A stretch of DNA of 40,485 nucleotides from Streptomyces sp. SID14478 (GTDB lineage: Bacteria; Actinomycetota; Actinomycetes; Streptomycetales; Streptomycetaceae), in contig NZ_JAAGMG010000299.1 in NCBI RefSeq assembly GCF_010548525.1, forward strand, positions 1 to 40,485, given 5' to 3'. The notes under the pieces are model-generated. The model was not told where the DNA came from, did not search any database, and worked only from the letters and a program-made list of their open reading frames with translations. Positions 1 through 8,096 of this stretch are shown here, piece after piece. A program made the position numbers and the translations under genes. Every line of letters begins with the position of its first letter. Within the stretch, counting starts at the first letter, position 1.

Positions 1-840
1 ACGGGCGGGCCGTTCGACCTGCGCCGCGTCTCGGACGCCCTCTTCGACACCGACTGGCAGGCCGCCGGGCCCGCCCGCTTTCCCTTGCCGCAGCGCCACT
101 GGCTGCCCGACACCCAAGTCCTTGTCACCCGCGCGGCGGCAGGCAGCGAGCGCGGACTGCTGCTCGCGGCGAAGGGCGGCCACAACGACGAGAGCCACAA
201 CCACAACGACGTCGGGACATGCATCGTCGCCGTGGACGCCCGCCCGTTGCTGATCGACGTCGGCGTCGGCACGTACCGCAAGGAGACCTTCGGCCCGGAG
301 CGTTACGGGATCTGGTCGATGACCAGCGCGTACCACAACGTGCCGGTCGTCAATGGTCTCGGCCAGCCACCGGGAGCGGCCTTCCGGGCGACCGACGTCA
401 TCCACCGCCACCACCCGGACGGCGACGAGCTGACGTGCGACATCGCCGCGGCCTACCCGCCTGAAGCCGGACTGACGCGCTGGCAGCGCACGTTCCGCCT
501 CGTGCGCGGCACGGACGACGAGGAACGCGTCGAGATCGGCGAGGCCTGGAGCTGTTGCGCCGCTCCCGACGCGCTGGCGCTGCACCTCCTGGTCGCCGGC
601 GCCGTGGTCCTCCCGGGCGGTGGCGGCCGAGCCGTGGTCGCTCCCCCGACCGGGCGCGGTCTGAGCATGCACTGGGACGCCGAGGCGTTCACCGCCTCCG
701 TGGAGGAGATCCCGCTCACCGACCGGGCGTTCACCCGCGTCTGGGGCCCGGCCGTCCACCGGCTCGTCCTCACCGCCCGCGCCCCGGCGGCCGAGGGCGG
801 GCACACCCTCACCGTACGGCCGGACTCCGGCCGGGACTGA
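1..840 (+). CDS. Heparinase II/III-like polysaccharide lyase, C-terminal part (5' end outside window)
   Basis: The frame is open from base 1 to a TGA at 838-840, so only the last 279 residues are present. The segment with NHNDVG, then VDARPLLIDVGVGTY, then SAYHNVPVVNG is the hallmark of the heparinase II/III-like beta-sheet domain, whose His and Tyr residues lie in the lyase active site. The family cleaves uronic-acid polysaccharides (heparin/heparan, alginate-like) by beta-elimination. The last ~120 residues form the typical C-terminal beta-sandwich. The gene converges on the GH2 glycosidase gene 29 bases downstream, so the two may attack the same class of polymer; that link is inference. 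The exact substrate cannot be read from this fragment, because the N-terminal alpha/alpha toroid is outside the window. Confidence 0.85.
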   Translation, partial: TGGPFDLRRVSDALFDTDWQAAGPARFPLPQRHWLPDTQVLVTRAAAGSERGLLLAAKGGHNDESHNHNDVGTCIVAVDARPLLIDVGVGTYRKETFGPERYGIWSMTSAYHNVPVVNGLGQPPGAAFRATDVIHRHHPDGDELTCDIAAAYPPEAGLTRWQRTFRLVRGTDDEERVEIGEAWSCCAAPDALALHLLVAGAVVLPGGGGRAVVAPPTGRGLSMHWDAEAFTASVEEIPLTDRAFTRVWGPAVHRLVLTARAPAAEGGHTLTVRPDSGRD

Positions 841-869
841 CCCGGCCGGAGGGCGCCGCTGCGCCGCGC

Positions 870-3800
870 TCAGGCGTGCCGGGCGGCCGACGCGGAGTTG
901 TACGCCTGCGCGCGCAGTTCCAGCCGCTCCCCCGTCGTCGCCGACGCGGGCCACGACAGTGTCACCTGCTGTGCCTCGCCGGGCAGCAGCCACAGGTAGT
1001 TGTGGCTGTAGAGCGTGGGGAGCACGCGGTGGCCGCTGTGTGCCTCGCGCAGGGAGAGGCGCGTCATCGCGGCGACCGCGGAGCCGGTGTTGCGGACCGT
1101 CGCGGTCAGCTCGCGCCGGTCCCCCGAGCGCGAGAGGCGCGGCGCGGAGATCGCCAGCCGGGTCCGGTCCATGCTGCCGAGCCGCTTCATCGCCTCCGGG
1201 GTGCGGTGGCGCCAGTACGTGTTGGCCGACACCGTCCGGCCCTTGGCGTCCTGCAGCGTCAGGCGCAGCACGTGCAGGTCGGGCAGCGCGTCCGTCCACG
1301 GCACCGGGAACAGTTCCTCGGTCTTCGTCGCCGCGGCGATGTCCACGGTCTGCGTGCGCACGCCGCCGAGACGACGGCCGGTCAGGTCGTACAGGGCGGC
1401 CGTCACCTTCGCATGCTTCAGGGCGGCGCCGGTGTGGTTGACCGCGGTGACCTGCCAGGTCGTCGGATGCGCCTGGACGTGCAGCGGCTCGCACGCCGAA
1501 CGGGCCCCGTAGTAGGTGCCGTTGACGTCGAAATCGTAGTCGTACGTCTGCCAGACCGTGCTGTGCCAGGCCGGGTGCGACATCCACAGCATGAGCCCGG
1601 TGGCGTCGTCCCACAGGTGCGCGTTCCACGCCTCGAACATGGCGCGGGTGTTCTCGTAGTTGACGAACTGTGCCTTGCGCGCGAAGTCGTCGAGGTCCTC
1701 CGCCTCGCCCAGCCGGGTCTCGATGGCGGCCTTGTAGTTCTGCGGGGCCTGGTTGCCGCGCTCGCTCCAGTCGTGCAGGTACCAGGCGCCGCCGATCGGC
1801 CACTCGGGCTCGTCGCCGGTCATCTCGCGCAGGCTCTCCGCCGTGGAGACGACGGGCATGCCGATCTCGGTGTGGAAACCGAAGTTCCTGCTGCCGTACG
1901 TGCCGGCGTCGAAGTACTTCTCCGGTTCCACGTAGCCGTAGGGGCCGCCGCCGGTGACGATGCCGCCCGCGGAATTGTTCTGGTAGAGGATGCCGGGAGC
2001 CACGCCCTCGACGGCCTTGCGCATGCCCTCGTCGATCGCGGCGGGCGGGTCCCCCTCGTTGGCACCGCACCACAGGACGATGCTCGGGTGGATCCGGTAG
2101 CGCAGGACGGTGTCCGCGGCCTGCGCGTTGAAGGTGTCGTGGTCCGGCGGGTCCATCGCCCAGGCGTTGGGGAAGTCGTTCCACACCAGGATGCCGTGCT
2201 CGTCGCAGGCGGCGAAGAACTCCTCGCGGTCGCTGCTGCCGACCCAGTTGCGGATCATGGTGAAGTTCATGTCCCGGTGCATGCGTACGGCGGCGTCCAT
2301 GCGCGCGGCGGGCATCCGGCGCAGCAGCTCGTCCCAGCCCCAGTTGCCGCCGCGGGCCAGCACGCGGACGCCGTTCACGCTGATCTTGAGCGGGTCGGGC
2401 TCGTTGGAGACGGTCTCGACGTCCGTCCACTCCTTGGCGTCGTCGGACACCTGGATCGTGTACGTCTTCGGGTACGCGCGCTCCCACAGCAGGGCCACCC
2501 GGTCGAACTCGCGGGCCTGCCCGAGGTCGACCTGGATCCACTGGTCGTCCTCGTACGCGGAGCCCCATCGCGTGCTCGGGTCGCCGTCGGTGGCGTTCGC
2601 GGCGGGCTTGTCGTCCTCCTGGGTGGAGGCGGTCACCTTTTGGTGAAGGGCGAGGTCCGTGCCGGCGTCCTTCGAGGAGAACGCCGACAGCGACCACAAC
2701 GAGACGCCCCAACTGGTGTTGCGCACACCGCAGTTGATCCGCAGGTAGCGGGCCGTCCGCGCCGGGATGTCGCGCACCTGGAGGCTGGCGTCACTGTTCC
2801 CGAACGGCAGCGGAAGCCCCGTGTTGTCGACGGACGCGGCGTCGTGCCAGCTCGTGCCGTCGGTGGAGACCTGGACCGTGAAGGTACGCGCGTACGCCTT
2901 CTCCCACAGCAGGTCGACGCGGTCGACGGACCGGGCGGCGCCGAGGTCCACCTGGATCCACTGGTCGTCGGCGAACTCCGAGGACCAGCGGGTCGACGTG
3001 TCGCCGTCCGTCACGCAGCGGGCCGCGTGGTCGGCGGTGTCCGTACTGGAGGCGTCCGCCGGGGCGTTCAGCGCGAGATCGGTGCCGGGGTCGCGGCTGT
3101 CGAGCACCGACAGCGACCACAGGGAGAATCCCCAGTCGGTGCTGCGCGCCCCGCACTTGACGCGGACGTAGCGGGCGTCGGTGCGCTCGATCGGTACGGA
3201 CTGCGGGCTCGCGTCGTCGCTGCCGCCCGTACCGAACGGCAGCGGCACGTCGTATTCGTAGCCGAACTGGCGGATGCCGAACCGGGTGCGCCGCCGGTCG
3301 CTCTGCTTCCCGGCGACGGACGCGGTCAGCGTCAGGTCGTGCAGTGCGGCGTCGCCGAGGCCGTTGGGCCACCACAGGCGGGGGCTGCGCAGCCGCAGTT
3401 GGGCGAATTCGTCCGGCGCGAACACCACCTCGGTGCTCTTGCCCGCCGCCACGTCGACGCTCTTCGCGACGCGCACACCGTCGAAGGCCGCGGACACCCG
3501 CACGGACCTCTTCGCCCCGTCGGCGTTGTGCACCGGGACGACGAGGGTGAGCTCGGCGACGGAGGTGTCGGGCAGCTTCGGCAGCACGGTGTCGACCCGC
3601 GGATCGCCCAGGACCGCCGCGCCCGTGCTCCGCAGCCGCACGTGGTTCCAGATGCCGGCGGCGCGGTCGCGGACGGCAGGCATCCAGTCCCAGCCGGACG
3701 ACGCGAGATACGTCGGCGAGTTCTTGTTCATGGTGTCCGCGCCGGCGTCCACCCAGGCCTCACCCGCCGGACCCTTGTCCCCGGGGCTGCCCGGCACGGG

Positions 3801-4955
3801 CATCGGCGTGATGCGGACGGCGAGCACGTTCCGCTCGCGGGGTTCGAGCGCGTCGGTGACGTCGAACGCGGCGCGGGCGAAGGGATGCGCCAACGCGCCG
3901 ACGCGGGTGCCGTTCAGCCAGACCTCGGCCTCGTGGTTGATGCCGTCGAACTCCAGACGGACGCGGCGGCCGCCGGTGAGTACGAGGTCCGAGGGGACGG
4001 TGAACTCGCGGCGGTACCACCAGGCATGGCGGGACAGCGCCTCCGGGATCTCCAGGTTGTGCAGGCCCGCGACGGGATCGGGCAGCTTGCCCTGGTCCAC
4101 GAGCGAGCCGAGGACGGTGCCGGGAACGGTCGCCGGGAGCCAGCCGTCCGTGTCCACGCCGTGCCGCGACAGGTCGGCGCCGTCGCCGCTGCCCGCCCAG
4201 TCGTCCATCGTCAGCAGCCAGCCCGACTCCACCGGCACGGTCCCGTCGGCCGCCACCCGCAGGGCCGGGGCGTCGTGGTGGCGCCGGCCCCAGTCCGTCC
4301 AGCCGCTCGCGGCCGGGCGGTGCCCCGAGGCCTTGCCGTAGACCGCGAATCCGTTCAGCCCCAGCGGGAGCGCGCTCGACCGCTTGAGGGACGTCATGCG
4401 CACCCAGCGCGCCGTGACGGGGTCGGCCAGCGGGATGTCGACCGCGCCGCCCCGACCGTCGGTGGTCCGGTGCACGGTGGTCCACGTCGTGCCGTCCTTC
4501 GAGGTCTCCACGGCGAAGGACGTGGCGTAACTCGACAGGATCTCCTTGCCCGTCGTGCCCGAGCGCGGGTTGCCCGTCGTCGGGGGTTCGAAGACGGGGT
4601 CGCCCGCGGCGGCCTCGAACGTGAGCCGGACGGACGTGATCTCGCAGAGCGCCTGCAGGTCCACCGAGATCCACTGCGGGTCGCCCGACGCCGCCCGCCA
4701 GCCGCTGCCCCGCACGCCGGGCTCGGACAGTCCGTCAACGGCGAACGCGCCGGGCGTCGGTGCGTAGTCCGTCGACGAGACCCGCACCGGGCGGTGGGCG
4801 GCAAGCTCGCCGGGCACGCCCGGCGCACTCCCGGCAGGCCGTGCGCCGGCCGCCACCGCGGGCGCCTCAAGTCCGAAGCCCGCGAGCAGAGTGGAGCCTG
4901 CGGCGATGAACCAGCGCCGTGACGGACGTATCGCCCGGTCGTTCCGATCGGTCAT
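870..4955 (-). CDS. Secreted GH2 glycosidase with F5/8C (discoidin) modules, exo-beta-glycosidase type
   Basis: 1361 residues. The ATG at 4955 is chosen because it opens on a Tat signal (S12-R-R-W-F-I, then a hydrophobic stretch ending APAVAAG); the same frame is open further upstream but reads as non-coding. Modules: an F5/8C-like domain at ~52-205; the GH2 sugar-binding jelly roll at ~240-415 (WWYRREF, FDGINHEAEVWLNG); Ig-like sandwich domains to ~565 (FGIRQFGYEYD); two tandem F5/8C repeats at ~598-850, each with W-I-Q-V-D-L-G; then the TIM barrel from NGVRVLARGGNWGWDE. Glu967 in WCGANEGDP fits the acid/base and Glu1030 in FHTEIGMP the nucleophile. A C-terminal sandwich follows. Closest in feel to exo-beta-D-glucosaminidase or mannosidase-type GH2 enzymes, but the substrate is not proven. 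It is secreted and probably binds polymer through the discoidin modules. Confidence 0.88.
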   Translation of the reverse strand: MTDRNDRAIRPSRRWFIAAGSTLLAGFGLEAPAVAAGARPAGSAPGVPGELAAHRPVRVSSTDYAPTPGAFAVDGLSEPGVRGSGWRAASGDPQWISVDLQALCEITSVRLTFEAAAGDPVFEPPTTGNPRSGTTGKEILSSYATSFAVETSKDGTTWTTVHRTTDGRGGAVDIPLADPVTARWVRMTSLKRSSALPLGLNGFAVYGKASGHRPAASGWTDWGRRHHDAPALRVAADGTVPVESGWLLTMDDWAGSGDGADLSRHGVDTDGWLPATVPGTVLGSLVDQGKLPDPVAGLHNLEIPEALSRHAWWYRREFTVPSDLVLTGGRRVRLEFDGINHEAEVWLNGTRVGALAHPFARAAFDVTDALEPRERNVLAVRITPMPVPGSPGDKGPAGEAWVDAGADTMNKNSPTYLASSGWDWMPAVRDRAAGIWNHVRLRSTGAAVLGDPRVDTVLPKLPDTSVAELTLVVPVHNADGAKRSVRVSAAFDGVRVAKSVDVAAGKSTEVVFAPDEFAQLRLRSPRLWWPNGLGDAALHDLTLTASVAGKQSDRRRTRFGIRQFGYEYDVPLPFGTGGSDDASPQSVPIERTDARYVRVKCGARSTDWGFSLWSLSVLDSRDPGTDLALNAPADASSTDTADHAARCVTDGDTSTRWSSEFADDQWIQVDLGAARSVDRVDLLWEKAYARTFTVQVSTDGTSWHDAASVDNTGLPLPFGNSDASLQVRDIPARTARYLRINCGVRNTSWGVSLWSLSAFSSKDAGTDLALHQKVTASTQEDDKPAANATDGDPSTRWGSAYEDDQWIQVDLGQAREFDRVALLWERAYPKTYTIQVSDDAKEWTDVETVSNEPDPLKISVNGVRVLARGGNWGWDELLRRMPAARMDAAVRMHRDMNFTMIRNWVGSSDREEFFAACDEHGILVWNDFPNAWAMDPPDHDTFNAQAADTVLRYRIHPSIVLWCGANEGDPPAAIDEGMRKAVEGVAPGILYQNNSAGGIVTGGGPYGYVEPEKYFDAGTYGSRNFGFHTEIGMPVVSTAESLREMTGDEPEWPIGGAWYLHDWSERGNQAPQNYKAAIETRLGEAEDLDDFARKAQFVNYENTRAMFEAWNAHLWDDATGLMLWMSHPAWHSTVWQTYDYDFDVNGTYYGARSACEPLHVQAHPTTWQVTAVNHTGAALKHAKVTAALYDLTGRRLGGVRTQTVDIAAATKTEELFPVPWTDALPDLHVLRLTLQDAKGRTVSANTYWRHRTPEAMKRLGSMDRTRLAISAPRLSRSGDRRELTATVRNTGSAVAAMTRLSLREAHSGHRVLPTLYSHNYLWLLPGEAQQVTLSWPASATTGERLELRAQAYNSASAARHA

Positions 4956-4987
4956 GAAAACTCGGGTCCCCTCAAGAACAAGGAGGC

Positions 4988-5045
4988 ATGACAACGTTGC
5001 CATCCAGGTGGCCATAGATTCCGCGCGTGATCGCTTCCGTGTCAA
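4988..5045 (-). promoter_or_regulatory. Promoter of the GH2 gene with a LacI-type operator
   Basis: Reading leftward, a TTGACA -35 (complement of 5040-5045) is followed after 18 bases by GAATCT (complement of 5016-5021) as a possible -10. Just downstream, at 4988-5003, lies ATGACAACGTTGCCAT, a 16-base near-perfect palindrome with one mismatched pair around a CAACGTTG core. A central CG in an AACGTT core is typical of LacI-family sugar repressors. Its place just after the -10 would suit repression by blocking polymerase. No LacI gene is in this window, so the regulator must be elsewhere. Confidence 0.6.
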
Positions 5046-5175
5046 GAGGCGCGCACGGCTTCGTCCCGCTCGAAGTCGCAAGAACTCCGGCCGGCTGCGG
5101 GCGTGCTGCTCGGTGACAGCGACGGTCGCCGGTGGGCGACGGCCAGGGGCGGCGGCTTCGCCGCCTCGTCGGTGT

Positions 5176-6522
5176 CTACGAACCTTGGCTCTTGGCGGGG
5201 TTGAGCGGGAAGGACGCCTCGTCGCGGTCCGTGCCGTCGGTGATCCACCACCTGTCCCCGCCGAACAGGGCCAGTTCCGCGCGGCCGTCGCCGTCCCAGT
5301 CGTGGGCGTCGAAGAGCACGCCGTCGCTGGGGCCGTCGTCACCCGGCGCGGTGCGCTTGGTGGCGCACCACGGCTTCGACCCGAGCCCGTGCTCGGACCC
5401 GCCCCGCAGCACCTCGATCCGCGCGTCCCCCGCCTCCTTCTTCTTGGTGAGCTGGACGGCCAGGTCGTCGCAGCCGTCGCCGTTGACGTCTGCGGCGGCG
5501 AGTTCGCTGCCGAAGCCCTCCTTGAAGTCGCCACCTTCGATGGTGACCCACTTGTCCGGGTCCTTGCCGTAGCGGACGCTGATCTGACCGCGCCGGTGCG
5601 GCGTGTCGTCCTCGTCGTAACTGGCGACGAAGCTCCTGCCGACGGCGGTGTCCTGCCGGCCGTCGCCGTCGAAGTCGCCGAAGGCGACGTTCTCACCCTC
5701 CGGCAGCCGTTCGGGCTCCTTGCTCAGGCCGCCGGCGGTACGGGCGCCGCCGGTGAACAGCAGGGGCGGCTCCCCCGGGGAGTCGTAGAGCGCGAGATCG
5801 GTGGCGCGGTCGTCGTTCGCGTCCCCGGCGACCAGCGTGGGCGTCGCGCCCTTGTGGACCGGACTGGGGATCCGCACGGTCCGGGCGGGGTCGCCCGAGC
5901 GTGTGAACGGCCCCTTGAGGACGACCAGTTGGCCTTGTGCCTCGCCCGAGTCCTTGAAGACCGTGAGGTCGGTGTGGCCGTCCCCGTCGAAGTCGCCGGC
6001 GATCGGCGCGGTGTGGTAGCCGCTGCCCGGCAGCGGGACGCGCCCGTGCGGCCCGTCGGCCTGCGGGCCCTTGGGGCCTCCCCACACGACCTGAGCGGCG
6101 CTGCTGACGACGAGGTCGGCGTGGCCGTCCTCATCCAGGTCGGCGACCGTGGGCTGCAACGGGTCGTCGCCCACCTGGATGTCGTCCGGCACGCCGAGGT
6201 CGTCCTGGGTGAGGACGGTCGTGCGGTCTTGGTCAGGACCGCGCGCGGAGCCGGGCACGACGACCACGTCGACCTTCAACGACCGGGAGATCTCGTGCAC
6301 CAGATCGACGGAGCCGTCCCCGTCGAGATCGGGGGTCGCGGGCGCGTCCTCACGTGCGGAATCGACCGGTCGGCAGGGACTGCCGGATACCGGGCGCACG
6401 CCGTCGTCGGCCGGGAGGAGAAAGACGAACGCCACCACCGCCACCACGACGAGAGAGGCCACCACGGCGTGCCACACACGCAGGTGGCGAAGGATCGGAC
6501 GGCCTGTGGTGGGAGAGTACAT
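5176..6522 (-). CDS. Membrane-anchored FG-GAP/VCBS repeat protein
   Basis: 448 residues. The ATG at 6522 has GAGGTGG a few bases upstream. One hydrophobic helix lies at about residues 17-36 (VVASLVVVAVVAFVFLLP), preceded by Arg/His, so this is a type II anchor or uncleaved signal with the rest outside the membrane. At least seven calcium-loop repeats follow at ~50-60 residue spacing (DLDGDGSVDL, DLDEDGHADL, DFDGDGHTDL, DANDDRATDL, DFDGDGRQDT, DVNGDGCDDL, DWDGDGRAEL), as in integrin-alpha-type seven-bladed propellers. Such Streptomyces proteins are common, and their partners are mostly unknown. It lies upstream of the GH2 gene on the same strand, but the 220-base gap has its own promoter, so co-transcription is not required. 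The repeat family is clear; the function is not. Confidence 0.85.
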   Translation of the reverse strand: MYSPTTGRPILRHLRVWHAVVASLVVVAVVAFVFLLPADDGVRPVSGSPCRPVDSAREDAPATPDLDGDGSVDLVHEISRSLKVDVVVVPGSARGPDQDRTTVLTQDDLGVPDDIQVGDDPLQPTVADLDEDGHADLVVSSAAQVVWGGPKGPQADGPHGRVPLPGSGYHTAPIAGDFDGDGHTDLTVFKDSGEAQGQLVVLKGPFTRSGDPARTVRIPSPVHKGATPTLVAGDANDDRATDLALYDSPGEPPLLFTGGARTAGGLSKEPERLPEGENVAFGDFDGDGRQDTAVGRSFVASYDEDDTPHRRGQISVRYGKDPDKWVTIEGGDFKEGFGSELAAADVNGDGCDDLAVQLTKKKEAGDARIEVLRGGSEHGLGSKPWCATKRTAPGDDGPSDGVLFDAHDWDGDGRAELALFGGDRWWITDGTDRDEASFPLNPAKSQGS

Positions 6523-6869
6523 CAGCCCACCTCACAGGCGAGGAAACGGGCCGCACAAGGAAGTGGATCATTCTGTTACGCGGGTGATGCACGGCGGCCC
6601 GGCAGCATCGGAACGTCCACCACGGAGTCGCCGACCGCAGCAAGCCGACGGATCCTTCGGCCCACGGCAGGCTCCACGCCACGGGGCCAGGAAGGCGAAC
6701 GCCGACGTCTCCACCCGGCGATGACACGGGCCGCAGCGAGCCATTTTGACGGACCGTTACGGCGAGACGCCTGTGACAGAACGAAGACGTCGTGGGGCAC
6801 TGCCTGTAACTCGGTGCGAGATACAAATGGTTTCGACCAGATGCACCACGCACCTCCTGGGGGAACACC
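6523..6869. other. Intergenic region between divergent genes, no gene seen
   Basis: 347 bases separate the divergent FG-GAP and DUF4232 lipoprotein genes. I see no credible short gene. The right end is AT-rich for this genome (GAGATACAAATGG at ~6818-6830), where a -10 element for the lipoprotein could lie, but no good -35 is spaced from it. Both promoters are expected in this stretch. Confidence 0.4.
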
Positions 6870-7550
6870 ATGAAGTACACGCGCATCACCGCCCTCGCCG
6901 CCCTCGGCGTCGCCACCACCCTCTCCCTGACGGCCTGTGGCGGCGGCGACTCCGCGAAGGACTCGTCCTCCAAGGGTTCCTCGTCCTCGTCCTCGTCCGC
7001 GCCTGCGTCCTCCTCCTCGGACGACGGTTCGCAGTCGCAGACCGGTTCGGGCTCCGGCGACTCGAAGGCCGACAACACGAAGACGGACTCCGGCACCGAC
7101 TCCGGCACCGATGCCGCGAACGGTGCGGCCGGGGCCAGCGGCAAGGCCACGTTCTGCAAGACGGAGGACCTGGCCATCGATGCCCAGTACGCCGCGGCAG
7201 GCGCGGACGAGGGCCGGATCAACATCACCATGATCAACCGGGGTTCGACCACCTGCTCGGCGACGGGCTTCGCGGGCGTCGACATCAAGGACGAGGACCA
7301 CACGTCGAGCCCGATCGAACGCGGGCCGGCCCAGCCGCGCGTCACCACCTTGAAGCCGGGCGACGCCGCCGTCTTCGACCTCGCCTACCCCATCGACCAC
7401 ACGGGCAAGAGCCTCGCGTCCCCGACCGACATCATCGTGACGCCCCCGAACGAGACGCACTCGGTGACCCTGGACTGGCCGGCCGGCGCCGGGGCGATCA
7501 AGGGCGCGTACCCCGACGTTCAGGTCTACCCCACGCATACGGCCGAGTAG
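6870..7550 (+). CDS. DUF4232-domain lipoprotein
   Basis: 226 residues. The ATG at 6870 has a GGGGGAAC ribosome binding site. Residues 1-22 form a lipoprotein signal ending in the lipobox L-T-A-C (lipidated Cys23). A low-complexity Ser/Gly/Asp/Lys linker runs to about residue 90, spanning cell wall. The rest (CKTEDLAIDAQ..., INITMINRGSTTC, ATGFAGVDI, LKPGDAAVFDLAYPI) matches the DUF4232 fold, common in actinobacterial surface proteins and of unknown role. Two cysteines in the domain (CKTED and TTCS) probably form the family disulfide. It stands alone, facing away from the FG-GAP gene. Family confident, function unknown. Confidence 0.88.
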   Translation: MKYTRITALAALGVATTLSLTACGGGDSAKDSSSKGSSSSSSSAPASSSSDDGSQSQTGSGSGDSKADNTKTDSGTDSGTDAANGAAGASGKATFCKTEDLAIDAQYAAAGADEGRINITMINRGSTTCSATGFAGVDIKDEDHTSSPIERGPAQPRVTTLKPGDAAVFDLAYPIDHTGKSLASPTDIIVTPPNETHSVTLDWPAGAGAIKGAYPDVQVYPTHTAE

Positions 7551-7680
7551 GACCCGGAGCGGCATCGCCTCCGCTCACCAGGCTCTGCCTCGTTCGCGCG
7601 GCGGGCCGGCCACCACGCCGCGCCGGTCCGCCGGACAGCGGCCGAAGACGAGGGCCGGGCACGACGAACTCGCGTGCCGC

Positions 7681-7701
7681 TACGAGGAAACCGTCCTCGT
7701 A
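7681..7701. terminator. Short hairpin in the gap after the DUF4232 gene
   Basis: TACGAGGA, a five-base loop, then TCCTCGTA form a perfect 8-base stem about 130 bases past the lipoprotein stop, between convergent genes. There is no U tract. It could be a weak bidirectional terminator. The rest of 7551-7779 shows nothing I recognise. Confidence 0.35.
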
Positions 7702-7779
7702 ACGGCTCTCGACCGACACAACCACCGGGCTGGACCGTCGTGTTGAAGGTAGAGGACAAGGGCGGCGCGAAAGCATCCG

Positions 7780-8019
7780 TCACCCGGCGGCCGTCGCCGG
7801 CCAGCGCTCCCGTTCCGCGAGGTGCAGCACGAGGGCCGCGATGTTCCAGGCGTCGTCCTCGCCCCTGTGGTGACGGCCTTCGAGCGGCAGTCCGGCGATC
7901 TCCAGGGCCTGTGCCATACCGGGGATCTCGCTGACCTGGCCGGGCGGTTGGGGACCGGCCCAGCAGGTCGCTTCGACATCCACGACATTGACGAGGCGAT
8001 CGGTGCGGGCGCTGTCCAT
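7780..8019 (-). pseudogene. Internally deleted DEDDh 3'-5' exonuclease (KapD/ERI-1-like) remnant
   Basis: Reading from ATG 8019 gives 79 residues. Residues ~9-32 (LVNVVDVEATCWAG...PPGQVSEI) are the N-terminal Exo I strand of the DEDDh exonuclease family, with the D-x-E metal pair. It then jumps at about base 7925 straight to PGMAQALEIAGLPLEGRHHRG...DDAWNIAALVLHL, the C-terminal Exo III part with H-x5-D. About 100-110 residues usually in between, with the Exo II Asp and the core of the fold, are missing. Both halves stay in the same frame and there is no stop, so this is a clean in-frame deletion rather than frameshift decay. The product cannot be a normal nuclease; a residual role is conceivable but unlikely. 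Full-length relatives have about 180-200 residues. Confidence 0.8.
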
Positions 8020-8096
8020 GACGGGAAGCGTAGGCACGCGCGGAACCCGGGGCACGTGGCTTTCCGGGCCGCCCGCCCCGATGCGGCGCTCCCCGC

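Noticed and set aside
555..4922. A 1455-residue open frame on the plus strand opposite the GH2 gene
   Set aside because: It is an antisense shadow: Val/Arg/Gly/His-rich text without domains, while the minus strand shows clear GH2 and discoidin motifs.
7551..7779. A further gene remnant between the DUF4232 gene and the exonuclease remnant
   Set aside because: Short open stretches exist on both strands, but none shows a recognisable motif, start context or family resemblance.
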